This document shows, in pieces, positions 12,984 to 25,200 of a DNA stretch of 63,130 bases (position 1 is its first letter; every line of letters begins with the position of its first letter). The notes below the pieces were generated by a model. The model saw only the letters and a program-made list of their open reading frames with translations. It was not told the origin of the DNA and searched no databases. The position numbers and the translations under genes are program-made. Source of the stretch: Lingula anatina (taxonomy: Eukaryota; Brachiopoda; Lingulata; Lingulida; Lingulidae); assembly GCF_001039355.2 (NCBI RefSeq), contig NW_019775995.1:38118-101247 (forward strand), in the 5' to 3' direction.

Positions 12984-14907
12984 TAAGCTTTGTGCATCAG
13001 GGACAGCCAAAAGAAGTCTTTATTATGAATACAGGAGCAACATCTGATAATGTCAACAGAACATGCCAAAACAAATGATCAAATTTCACCATAAACACAA
13101 TTTTAGTGAAGTTCATCTGAATCCAACAAATGAAAGAGGAAGCAAATTTTCCTAGAAGCTGCCCATATATCAATGCAACTAACTTTTATTTTCATTTTTT
13201 ATTTTTATTATAAGTAAAACCAAAGTCATATCTTATTTTGAGAAAAAAATGACTTCTGACAAATTGAAATCAAAGAGGAAGTAAAATCTAAAGCATGATG
13301 AAAAAAAAAAACAAGGCAGCAAAGCTGTCAAATGTACAGACAAAAAACAGGAAATAACTATGCACAAAATAGGCTACTGTCAATTCTGATGCAAAAGTAC
13401 ATTATGTTAAACTGCAAATTCAACATCAAATTTTAATTATGCTCAAGCAGCACCCAAAATTGTGTTTTCTTCTATTCTGATGCAATATTACATAATGGTT
13501 AACAGCATAATGACCGTCAATTTTTAATAATAAAATATACATGGATTTTCAGAAAATGTGACTAGCATGGGTCTTCAAGCCCGTGGAACTTCAAAGTTAC
13601 ACCTTGAAAATGCCAATATGTGAAAAATTAAATTTTCACAAAAAAACTGTTTAACTGGCAGTAAGAATTACCAAACAGACTGCATTGCCTACTGAAGCTG
13701 TATTTTAGTCCCATGTTTCTTTCCTGTAAGTTTGAGAACAGTAAGTGACATGGTTTTTCTTAAATGGTCATCATGGGGGCAGTGCCCAAAATAGTTTTTT
13801 TTTNTCGGCGACGGCATCGGCGACGACAGACGCAGGTGATGGCAATATGTACAGACACATCTGTGTCTGTACATAAAAAAGAACATAAATATATCTTTAT
13901 GCTAACATGCTTGTACAAAACCTGATAACATGTCAACTATGATAGGACCAAATACATGTACAAGTAATACCTTACACAAATCATCATGACAACAGCATGA
14001 CCACATTGTTTTTTTTTGGAAAAAACGAACAAACAAACAAACAAAAAAAAAACAATGTGCTTTATCTTTTTTTTTATTGATATCTCAGGATTGAAATCTC
14101 CCTCCCCCCTATATTTCCAATAATTTAAATAATCTTAAATAAATTCTAGATAGGTATTGGTGTATCTAAATCTATAGTAATTTGTCACTTTGTAAGTCAA
14201 TTTGTACCTAAATAAATTCAAAAAAACTTTCAGGATTTATAAAGCTGGTGCAAAATTAAAACCACATTGTGGTAAAAAAACAAGGGAAAGAAAAGGATGT
14301 CTTCCTTGTTATTGTCCCAGGACAAACCAAATAAACCAAAAATTCCATCTTGGTATTGGCCAGAGTATACCATGACATACATAGCTTCCTATCCAACATA
14401 GTCACTTTATTTTACCAGTCACGACTCTTTTGGTACATATGCACCCAAGTTTTGGCAGCAATAAACAAGTAAACAAGCAAAGTCATGCAAGGCTAGTTTT
14501 GAACATCTCTGTCATCCCAAAGTCGTGACATTTTTCACCATGATGCTCTCCCACTGCCCTCACTACCTTCCTGTACCTGCCACTTACACACTGCACAAAA
14601 TGCTAGGCTTGGCTCAACTCAAGGTTCCGCATTCAGGATCTTGCCATAAAAAATGAGGAAAACCCAAATTTCCCTGCCGTCCTTAACAACTTTTACACAC
14701 CTGTTCGAGCACCATGCAACCCCCATTGAGTTCCAAACTCAAAAATATGCTTAGAGCATTATTACCTTTTCTTCATTCGACTTAAGGTAGCTACAGTCTA
14801 AGAAACAGATGTACGCATGCATTTCTCATTTAAAGCAGGGACAGTAATTTCAGGTGTACAAACGGTGGAATGAGAGAGTCATATCAGTGCCTAACTGTAC
14901 TTGACCT
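12984..14907. other. Non-coding, one scaffold N
   Basis: Short A- and T-runs only. A single N at 13804 separates a poly(T) run from a GC-rich patch (TCGGCGACGGCATCGGCGAC) unlike its surroundings, so a contig join is likely here. No supported gene. Confidence 0.55.
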
Positions 14908-15290
14908 TGTAGTAGTAGTAGAAGTAGTAGTAGTAGTAGTAGTAATAGTAGAAGTAGTATAGTAGTAGTAGTAGTAATAGTAGTAGTAGTAGTAGAAGTA
15001 GTAATAGTAGAAGTAGTAGTAGTAGTAGTAATAGTGGAAGTAGTAGTAGTAGTAGTAGTAATAGTAGAAGTAGTAGTAATAGTAGAAGTAGTAGTAGTAG
15101 TAGTAGTAGTAATAGTAGAAGTAGTAGTAGTAGTAGTAATAGTAGAAGTAGTAGTAGTAGTAGTAGTAATAGTAGAAGTAGTAGTAGTAGTCGTCCTAAG
15201 AGTAGCAGTGGCAGTAGCAGTAGTAGCAGTAGCAGATGTAGTAAAAGTAGTAGCATAATGGTAGTAGCCAGTAGTAGTAATTTCACTTTT
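14908..15290. repeat. Long interrupted trinucleotide repeat (TAG/TAA/AGA)n
   Basis: About 380 bp of GTA/AGT units interrupted at intervals by AATAGTAGAAG, giving a higher-order pattern of roughly 24-36 bp. The right edge degrades into GCAGTAGCAG variants. Low-complexity frames are open on both strands (Ser/Thr/Ile, Leu or Val) and are artefacts of the repeat. Confidence 0.95.
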
Positions 15291-15462
15291 CAACTTCATT
15301 GCAAAGCTGGCATTATGCGAGTAGAAAGACAACATGACATACAACCAATAAGTCAGAGAAACAGGAATATTCAAAAGTAACACATGATAATAATTCTGTA
15401 GTTTTTACCTCAACACCAGATGGGCAAAAGGAGACAAGTGAGATAATGAAAGTGTATTAAAC

Positions 15463-15646
15463 CAGGCCTGTAGCTGGGGAGGGGGGGGGGGGGGGGGTTT
15501 CCGGTTGTTTTGAAAGAACCGCCCCTTTGGTCAGGAAAAGGTCTATTTTGGGTAAATTTTTATCTAGGTTCACATAAGTTTCATAGTAAAAGGTCCACCT
15601 TTTTAGAAAAAGAACCCCCCTTTTGAATTTGCTGGCTACAGGCCTG
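15463..15646 (+). mobile_element. Family A MITE, copy 2 (184 bp)
   Basis: Ends CAGGCCTGTAGCTGG and CTGGCTACAGGCCTG. Flanked by TAAAC at 15458-15462 and 15647-15651, a perfect 5-bp target duplication. Longer than copy 1 mainly because a poly(G) run (about 15479-15497) has expanded. Interior words (GAAAGAACCGCCCCTTT, AGAAAAAGAACCCCCC) match copy 1. Non-coding. Confidence 0.9.
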
Positions 15647-15877
15647 TAAACAGTGGCATAACCCTTTAGATCCAGAGCAGATCAATGGTTTGTCACTTTT
15701 ACTAGCCCTTATGATATATTCATATATAATTTCCATACATTTTACCTTGCTGTTAAGGAGCAAATTGCTGAATTGTCTGGGAAAATCAGTCTTTTTTTTT
15801 TCTATGGGGTCATCTACCTCAGTTGGGCTCCCTCTCCAAAGGTTGACCTGCAATTCAACCATGAAAGAACATCCTAG

Positions 15878-16120
15878 ATCGCATTCACAACGAGTTGAGC
15901 CAGGCTTTACAAATCCTGGGGACTAAATATGGCGCCTCCCCATGTGTCTTCCCAATGGAGCCGAGATTTAATGACTGTCCCCCCGCAGGGACGACGTGTG
16001 GGGAGGCGTGTGAGAGGCGGAGAGACTATTAAAAGATTAGGCGGTTTTTATTTCATGTACGTCCGCCATATTTAGTCCCCAGGATTTGTAAAGCCTGGCT
16101 CAACTCGTTGTGAATGCGAT
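15878..16120. mobile_element. Fold-back element with perfect 57-bp inverted arms (243 bp)
   Basis: Positions 15878-15934 and 16064-16120 are exact reverse complements over 57 bp, starting ATCGCATTCACAACGAGTTG. It is flanked by CCTAG (15873-15877 and 16121-16125); the T before it also matches on one reading, so the target duplication is 5-6 bp. Identical arms imply recent insertion or arm correction. The core (GGCGTGTGAGAGGCGGAGAG) is shared with the element at 31325-31857, although that one has a TAA target site. Confidence 0.88.
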
Positions 16121-16125
16121 CCTAG

Positions 16126-19100
16126 AAAATTTTAATAAAGGAACAGATATGTGGCTTGTACATATATTTGGCATGGATAATATTCTAATTGCAGAGTAAA
16201 TTTCTATTAATATCTTTTGTCACTTTGAAGGTTCAACCAATATTTTATTAAAACTAATACGGGATCGCAATTAGATAAAATTATGCTGAATGTTAGGTAT
16301 ATAAATGTTCATGACAAATTGAAACATATAGTAAACATAATTACTGCCAGATAGTACTATATGTGGGATATTTGTCTCTTTGATATCAAATTATATAATA
16401 TGCAGAGTTAAGTATTGTTCAACCTTCATCAGGGCTATATACAGAACAGTGAAGCAAACAGAAATATGAAAAACAGAAAATATAGTTAATAATTAATAAC
16501 ATGTAGGAGTGAAGGATTAACTTGATGTCAACAAACCAGCAGAAAGTGTGGGATAAGAAAAACAATTATAAATTCGTGTGCAATTCTTGGGAAGAATGAC
16601 GTCTCTGAGCAATACTCTTTAAACTGTATGCTTTGAAACCTTAAGTTTATAAGGGAAGGCTAATTGAGGAAACACACTCTGGAGTTTGACACACACCTTA
16701 CAATTCTAACTGCAATCAAGCTATCTACTTTGTAGAAATCACCCTAAAACGCTACATTTTAAAAATAGTGCTGGATGAATTTATGAAGTTCCGAACTCCA
16801 ACACAGACAAACAACAGAGCTATTAATAGCAACGCCCATCCACGCAGCTGTCATCGCTCACTTTAACAGTAAATGACTATCATCCATTAATGATGGTAAT
16901 GCTACATGGGGCAGCCTACATTAAGGGACAAACTAACTTATATGCACTAGAGCACAGGTAGAAAGGTAAAATCTAGTGCCAATAATCAGGAAATGTGAGC
17001 AAAACTATTCATTTCATTAGCGCAGTGCTAGTATACATAGATTAAGTGGTGAATTGGTAACATCTATACTCGGTCTATATCGGTCTGATCTTAGAAGCCC
17101 AATCCTTCACTCCTATTCCTATGGTATCAAATAAACCCAGTATTTTCACTACTATCAACATACATATATATATACATATAAGGAAAAAATGATACAACGT
17201 CTTTGTATGCAATGCCAAATTTAGTGTTATGAAGTACGATATCCCTTGGTCACACCCTAAGTATGAAAGAGAAAAACTCTCACACCAGCTGCTGAATTGC
17301 GAGTTTGGTATATTGCGTAAATGGCTACCCATTCCGCTGATACCTTATTTTAACCTCATTGCACATAGCTAATTTTAACTTCAAAATGCATATGCTATAC
17401 ATAGTAAAGGTATGAGAGGGATTTCATGAGAAAAGTTTTGGTTATGATATATAATGTTTCCAAAAAAAAAAAAAGTTTGGTTTTTTTTTTTGTGGAACAG
17501 GCCAAGAATTGTATCAGATTCTACTTGCTTATTAATGTTGGAGAATGTAAGTGTTGGCTCATATATCCTACATTTTGGTTAAGAAATAAATTAAAAAATC
17601 TTTCCTTAAGGTATTTTAAGCAAGCATATCATCCTCCCCTGTTATCCAAGTCCTTCTGTAAAACATGGACAAAAATATCCATTCAAACCTGTTTTTAAGT
17701 CTGCTTGCTATAGAATATGGACAGTACGCAGTTATCAATTTTAATTAATTAGGGAAATGTGATCCTTATGCACCTGGTATACCTTTGACATGAAAAAATG
17801 TCAAGACAGATTCACGCACATTGTTACAGTGAATGAATCCGTATACGTGTTCAGATTATGAAACCTGTCAGGCATCAGCAGAAGAAAAACGTCATCATCC
17901 TATTGTCATATGCACAAAGTATATATCAGCCACAATAACGTCACTGCATAAACACTTCCTGAAAATAAAGTATTTAGAACCTAATCTCCACCTAATAATT
18001 CATCAAGATGTGATTCAATATTAATCACAGTCAAGGAAAAAACGTCATGAAACACAGTGATGCATATGACAATTTAGTCCCTCAGTGACGTCCGTCTCCA
18101 CATCCTGTTACGTAGCTTGTGCCCCATCTAATAACTACAAGGACGCAAGCACTGGTATAATTCCCGTCATAATAGGATGGTCACGGCTGGGTATTATCTG
18201 AACAGATGATCTCAATAGCCGCAAGTCACTCTCCTACAAATATTTTCACATGATGGGAGGCATGAGGGGGGATGTCTGAAGGCCTAAGGGAAAAGGCACA
18301 TGAGAACATAGAAACAGGAAAAGCTACGGTACACTGAAAGAAGGGGGCGGGTGCTAGCACCAACCTGAAAGACTAGGTGTATAATTACATATATGTATAT
18401 ATCACATAAAGAAAACAAGAAGACAGTCAAAATAGCAATACCAGAGAAGGGCATGTCTACAGTACATGTGAAACAAATGGTATATGTAACAGGGTATTGA
18501 TGAACACAAATTATGAGATATTTATGAATAATGGCCTGAGACTTCCACAGATCAACATAAGGCATTTTAAGGATGTTTTTACTTAACCCGAGGTACAAAA
18601 CAAAATTATGGCACATCACACTTTGAAGCCCTCCACTCGTGCAGGTGTGTTAGCACGGCATAACTACTTGGTAACTTTTAATTTATTAACTACCAAATGA
18701 AATTAATATCATGACTCGAGCCACTATTTTTGCTATGGGCAGCTTGTCAAGAAACAGACCTACTAAACAAATCTTGAGATGCTTACAGACATATGAAGAG
18801 ATATGATAAAAGTGTAGATAAACACAGCCAAACGTTCAAATACTTCACACCCAACTAAGCATCACCCACAATACCCCCCAGCCCTCCACGTAGGAGATGA
18901 AACAAACAATTTAACTGGCTATCATCCAGAAATATGAATGAAAAATGTTTGCATTATCTTTATTTGTGATTCGAACCATGCAAATGCACCTTCTATGGAG
19001 AGACTAACAAAAATTTCAACCAAGATGAATAGATAATAAACCGCAGTGGTCAGCAAAATTTCTCATGACTGCATGGTCAGTTCATGTCCATCCTTGGGCT

Positions 19101-19941
19101 ATGGAAATAATGTAACACTCACCACATCTAAACATAGAGACGGAATCTAATTTAGTATATATATACCAATGCTTTTAGACTAGTGTGTTTGGGTCCTTGT
19201 ATTTCAATACTTCCATATATCAGTTAGGTTGTTTTAAGTAATACTGTATGCAAAAGCAGGCTAATACTACATATGAATAAATCATAAAGTTGCATGGAGC
19301 CACAATTGTAAAATAAAAGAAAATCAGTATCCATGTTGATGGACCAATTTATGAATAATTTCTGGTGTTGAAAGGTTTGAATGCCACTCCCAAAATAACT
19401 AAATTTAAAGTTGTTTTGATCCATGGGATGTCAACGATGGCTCCCATTTTTCAAGTCTTTATTGTTTTATTTAATTAAAATTAACAAGAGTCAATAAAAG
19501 TCTTGAACGATCTACTGGACGAAGAAGGAATGGAAGTAAGGATGGTGGGACAAACGAACACATAAATGAAAAGAAAACATTGGATAAATATTTCATTAAC
19601 TGACAATTTATGCTTTCCTCTTCACTTTATCTAACATATTGCACTGCATCATAACATATGATAGCAAGATAGCATGTCAAAACAATTCGAGAAGATCAAT
19701 AAATGAATTAATATAAAAAAAAAACAAAAACTGACTGACGTGATTGCTTCTTACCAATGACATCAACCATGAGGTTTTTCCAATTTGGCAAAGCGCCAAA
19801 GATATGTTACCAAGAAAGAGCTATAATCAAGGAATAATTGCATTCTTCTCCATATTCTGACCTTGGTATGTTTGTTTGGCTGACCTAACATTGACGTACA
19901 TTGTCATTAACAGTCTGTGCTGCAGATATTAGCTGCTATAA
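16126..19941. other. Non-coding, no feature recognised
   Basis: AT-rich sequence with few simple repeats. No splice-flanked frame or domain could be supported. Confidence 0.55.
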
Positions 19942-20238
19942 TACATACAGAGACTGAGAGTTGGTCCATCCATTGACGTTCTAAGCAACAAGCATTCAAA
20001 TCAGGTATAATTTAGATTAAAAAATATGTTTAAAGTCATGCTTTTAGTCAATNAAAACATTCAGATTCAGAGAAAAAACGTTTCGTTCGTAATTATTGCG
20101 GCGTTCGTATAGATTGGATAATTACCGTACATACAGAGACTGAGAGTTGGTCCATCCATTGACGTTCTAAGCAACAAGCACTCAAATCAGGTATAATTTA
20201 GATTAAAAAATATGTTTAAAGTCATGCTTTTAGTCAAT
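19942..20238. repeat. 111-bp direct duplication ending at a scaffold N
   Basis: 19942-20052 and 20128-20238 are the same 111 bp with one difference (GCATTCAAATC versus GCACTCAAATC). The first copy stops exactly at a single N (20053). The 75 bp between the copies is not repeated. The pattern is that of two overlapping contig ends placed side by side, not a biological duplication. Confidence 0.9.
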
Positions 20239-20299
20239 CCGTGTGAACCTGCAACTTGTGTAAGCAAGATAGGTAGTTGGGAGCCAATGTTATCCTTCT

Positions 20300-20420
20300 G
20301 TTTTTTTTCTAAAAAAATGAGATCTTCATAATTGTCACATTAATTGCAACTTTGGCCTATGTCTACCACATGTGAAAATTTCATTGAAATCAGGATAAAA
20401 AAGCCCCCTATGAAGGTACA
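20300..20420 (+). repeat. SINE-like dispersed tail, copy 1
   Basis: Contains TGTGAAAATTTCATTGAAATC followed by CACAAACATAC. Words of this type (a poor-specificity AAATTTCATTGAAATC stretch, then CAAACAAAC-like tails) recur in marine invertebrate genomes and resemble the segments at 53.9 and 57.7 kb. The full element is not definable here. Confidence 0.4.
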
Positions 20421-21789
20421 CAAACATACATCATTTTTGCTTGGTTTATTGCAACAAAATAAGAAAAGTTGCGACATATACTCTATTTACCTGGTATAGC
20501 CCAAAAGAAATGGTATTGTAATTAAGAAATGATGCTTCATCCAAAACAGCATTTAATCCATAATGCCAAATTTGTAAGAAAGTTCAAATGCAATGAGACC
20601 ATCCACTAAACTCAGGTATAGTATATGTGCAACTTTCAGATTATAAGTGTCAAGACAAAAACTGAGTCACAAACAGAAAACAAATGTCCTGCCCATTTCA
20701 CAGAATGAGCTCAGAGATGGAGAAACCTGCCTTTAGAAAAGAAGAAAAAACTAAAGAGCACTTTGAGGAGGCAGAGCAAAATGTAAATTAATAACAATAA
20801 AATAAGGAAATATTGTTTAAAAATATTTAAAGACTCTTATGTAGTTCAAACTACAGTATAACCACATCTTACCATCTTGAATAACTGTGTACCCTGAAAA
20901 TTTCAACAAAATTTAAGAACTTTTTGAGGCATTTCGTGATGTGCATTTGCTCCACTATTATAAAAGTAAATGGTTTTGGAGAAAAGAATCTTAATCACCA
21001 TGCAGCGTTCTCTCTATTACGTCAAAGGACAGACTACTGTCCATTGTGTGCAATTATAGACCAAAGAAACAAACAAATTCAATGGACTCGTGACAAGAGA
21101 AATTATCTTGCATATCATTTATTCTGAAAATCAGACAGTGGCATGGTGAACTTCTTCTTGTGACATATGCTTGCTCAGTTCACACAGCCATGGTTACATC
21201 ATTTCTTACTGCATGTCACGTTGATTGTTGCCTCAAACATAATTCTCTTTCTTACAATATCCAACCACATAGGCTAAAAATGGACGGATAAATTGTTTAG
21301 GATTATAAACACATGGCACAGGTTTAAGTTACGACACGAAAAACATGCGTACATGCAAACTCCTATGCATGCATGCACATTGACAACAACGCGCCCATGG
21401 TACCATGCACATTTCAATAATTGGGTACTTTTGTTCTAAACGTTTGTCTTTGTATCTTAAAGTATATATATATAGACTCTAATAAAGGCAACACTATCAA
21501 TCTAGACTGTACTAAACATGGCTCTTTTACAAGACTTACTTCTTCATGTGGTAGTCATAATTGGAATAATAACTGTTACATAAATGTCTCCAGGGAACTT
21601 CAGAAATGAATCCCAGGAACATCTCAACAAACCAATACAAAATGGTGGGTAAAATAATTCATAATTTGATAAATGCATGTATGGTTGTGAGACCAAGAAT
21701 GGCATAATGCAATCAATTTTTTTTATTATTATTCACAGACCGAAAGAAACAAATTAAGCTCAGACTTCACTGAAACTGGTAAATAATTG
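20421..21789. other. Non-coding, no feature recognised
   Basis: AT-rich; open frames of 60-70 codons without domains. Nothing further supported. Confidence 0.55.
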
Positions 21790-22230
21790 GTACATTACCA
21801 ACAGAGGTGGTGCAGATCTGGTACAAAACTGGTACTGAACTGGTATTGGTGTACAGCTGACACATGGCTAATAAATGTAGACTTGGTACAGAGTTAGTAA
21901 AAAATCCATGAAGAACAGGTACTAGTACAGAAATAGTGCAAAACTAGCACATAACTGAAACAACTGGTACAGAACTCAGGCCAGTAGCCAGCAATTTCAA
22001 AAGGGGGGTTCTTTTTCTGAAAAAGTGGACCTTTTCCCACAAAAACTTCATGTACCTAGATCAAATTTTACCCAGAGTGGACCTTTTCCAGCAAAAGGGG
22101 CGGTTCTTTCGAACCCCCCGAACCCCCCCTGGCTACGGGCCTGGAACTAGTATAAAATTGGTTTAGATCTGGTACAAAACTGGTACAAGGCTGTTTACAA
22201 CTGGTACAAGACTGGTAGAGCTTAAGATGA
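21790..22230. repeat. Degenerate minisatellite of AACTGGTACA-like units
   Basis: Repeated words CTGGTACAAAACTGGTAC, AACTGGTAT, ACTTGGTACAG, CAACTGGTAC and GACTGGTAG at irregular 10-25 bp spacing on both sides of an inserted family A element. Too decayed for a clean period. Confidence 0.75.
21977..22143 (-). mobile_element. Family A MITE, copy 3 (167 bp)
   Basis: Reverse orientation relative to copy 1. Ends CAGGCCAGTAGCCAG and CTGGCTACGGGCCTG. Flanked by GAACT at 21972-21976 and 22144-22148, a perfect 5-bp target duplication. Like copy 1 it lies inside a tandem array. Non-coding. Confidence 0.92.
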
Positions 22231-25200
22231 GCCACCATTGTTTTGCTTATTAATGTAACTATTAATTTCAACAAGTTGGTGCTGGCTGTGAATAATTGCA
22301 ATGCACTTGAAATATTGTTCATCATTTGATATTCCATGAGGCTTTAAGATAGACTTCAGGGGCAATAGCAATGTTATTCTTAAAAACCTCTATGGCACTA
22401 ATGAGTCAATCCATAAACTCCAAAAAAATCTGTCAGTTAATATACCTAGTAAAAATATAACAGATATTTGAACATGTTCAAGTAATTACTGGAAGTTTAC
22501 TTAAAATAGCATGTAAATGACTAATAAGGGCACTCAGACCCCAATGTACTTTCTATATGTCCCTGGATCATAATGGTTTCGATTATAGAGTTATTATGTA
22601 TTATCTTTTTTAGGGAAAATTGTTTGCAATTACTGGTAGTTGGTAAGACAAAAAACATATCCCCTATAGAAACATTAAACTGTCGCAAAAATAAGTGTAG
22701 AACATGTATTTCTCAAAAGTGTACAACATGCCCTATGATATTTATCTTTAGTAAAATCCAAAGCTCTAATACACATGTGCAATGGCATGTAAAATGCATA
22801 CATTCACTTGCACAGGGAGATGTAACTGCTTTAATTTCTTTTTGCAAATTGCACTGGTTACATTGCCATCTACGTGGTAGGCAAAACAACTTTTTTCCCC
22901 AAATACCACAAACCAGGATTCTATACTCTAAGTGTGCAATCAACCAACCTGCTGAATCAGTTTGAAAACTCGATTCAACTGCGCAAAAAATTAGCACTCG
23001 TAGGGCCACCCAGCTCTTCTGGAAGCAATTCCAACAAAAACACAAAAAACATGTAAAAAAAGTTTTCAAAAATTAAGCACCTTTGGCCTAGTCTGTGAGA
23101 AACAATAGATGGGCAATGAACTCTTTATTAAAGAGGGATCAAAAGGCCAGACACCTAATTGGAAACAATATCAGATCCAGATTTTGAAAACTTGAGGCAA
23201 TGAAGCGATGCCTTCCTCAAAACATACACTCAACTCGAGTTTATAGTAAGTTCTCTTTATAACTGAACAAAAGGAATTGGTTCTACTTCGCATTAATGTG
23301 TATTATTTTGAGTATAATAATTATCAAAGACTTGAGAATAAAAATAGTGTATTTTAATTATTTTTATAGTAATACAAAGATGTATATATAATATGTAACT
23401 TTTTGGGAAATATAGAGTTTAAAAAGAGTGAATTCTTACCGTACCACAATTTGCCTAAATAAAGGTTATTCTTATGTTGTTGAAATTCAAATCCCAAAAC
23501 CTGTAATACTATACAAACTAGGTGTAAAGTTTTAACTAAAATAAATAGTGTGTGTACATGTGTGTGTCAAAAACTTCTATTTTGTATATAGTAAAAATAT
23601 GTGTGACAGAGACATTGCAAATAGAAATGAAAGAAATTGTCATGTACATGTTAAATGTTAAAGCACTTTTGAGGTTTTTGAAATATCAAATTATGAAAAT
23701 TGTTATAGTAATGGTACAGCTTCATGACCTAAAATGGTCTCTAACATACATGGCAAATTTAGTGCATGCTGCAATTGGAACATCATTCCCCAGGTACTTA
23801 TTTGTTCGATTATATCACAAATCAGAGAAGGAATTACCCTTTTAAGTCAATCTTCTGTCTCCACGAAATCAGTAATCAAGCTCTTCTGACGTTCAACGAT
23901 TGATGCCAATTTTCACTTTTCTTCCCCAGAAGGTTAAGTACAGGGCAGGAGGCCATAAAAAAATTAACAACTCAAGGTGATAATTGGCCACTTCTGTTAA
24001 ATCTCTGATGACGTTATGAGAAAGAAAAACACTTGAAGATAACAAGACGGTGCCACTGCTTGCTGAGAACAATAGGAAACCAATACAACAGAGCCTAAAT
24101 TGAAATAAAAAGAGACCAGAAGACCCCCACGCTGCTCCAGAACTGATACAAGTTATCTCTGTCTGTAACACTTCTCTTTTCTTCTTGGGTTACTATTAAA
24201 ACAGAGATTGGTTACAATCAAAACAAAGATGGATTACCAGGTCTTGCACTCCATTATTGAGTCTGGGCCAGCTAATCTAGCAGAGAGAAACTGCATTATG
24301 AAAAATGGCATAAGTTTTCACTAAAAATATTATATTTAAAAAAAACTGTAAAATCTAAATACCATCATGTCAGATCTGACTGCTTTGTTTTGTAAAGCAC
24401 TTTGCTTTAGCTTAAAAACCAAAAGCACTTTGTGGTAATATTTTTTTTTTGGATCCATATTATACCAAATACAGCATGAACAGAAATATATATACATTTA
24501 CCATACTTATATACCTTGGCTAAGAAGAAAACAATTTTTCCATACTTTATTTTTGAGCTGCACTCAAATCAAAATCAAAAATAAAAAGCAGGTCACATAA
24601 CAGCAGACATAGATGAGATTAAAAAAAAATGCACAGTGCAGTATCCCTCCAGGCAAGAGGCAAGCTACTTTACCATTAAAAATGTCATTTCATTTATGTG
24701 GTTTTACACAAAAATGTAGAACCTGGCCACGAGCCACTGCACAAGATAAGATGAAAAAGTTGCACTATCTTTGCAATGTTTGTAGTGCTGATAGCATTCT
24801 GCTGTCTCCATCCACATCAGCCTTATTAAGTACGACTCTAAATCTGCCATTATGGCAAACTAAAGTCAGTTGAAAGCTTTCCAATATATCACAGTGATCT
24901 AAAGCAAACAAAATGTGATTGCAATCAAGCAGGCGGGTCCACAACAATCATCCACGCAATAATAACGTGGGGCACGAAAAGTACCCCCTTTAGACATCAA
25001 GACTTACACCTATAATCCCTTTGATTGCAATATCTTTATACTCCAAGATATTCAAAATCCACCGTTTCAGAGGATAATAATATCTGATATCAGGTCTATG
25101 TACTTTCAATTAAAAATGATGATAATGTTGTCAGTTTATGTTGTCAGTTTAGGAAGTCAATGCTTCAAAACACAGGGTGTAAGAGTGGGAATGCATATAA

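Noticed and set aside
14850-15383. Thr/Ile-, Leu- and Val-rich frames of up to 177 codons
   Set aside because: Products of the TAG/TAA trinucleotide array.
15581-15862. Minus-strand frame with LQVNLWRGSPTEVDDPIEKK
   Set aside because: Looks protein-like in part, but runs through poly(A) and into family A copy 2; no splice or homology support.
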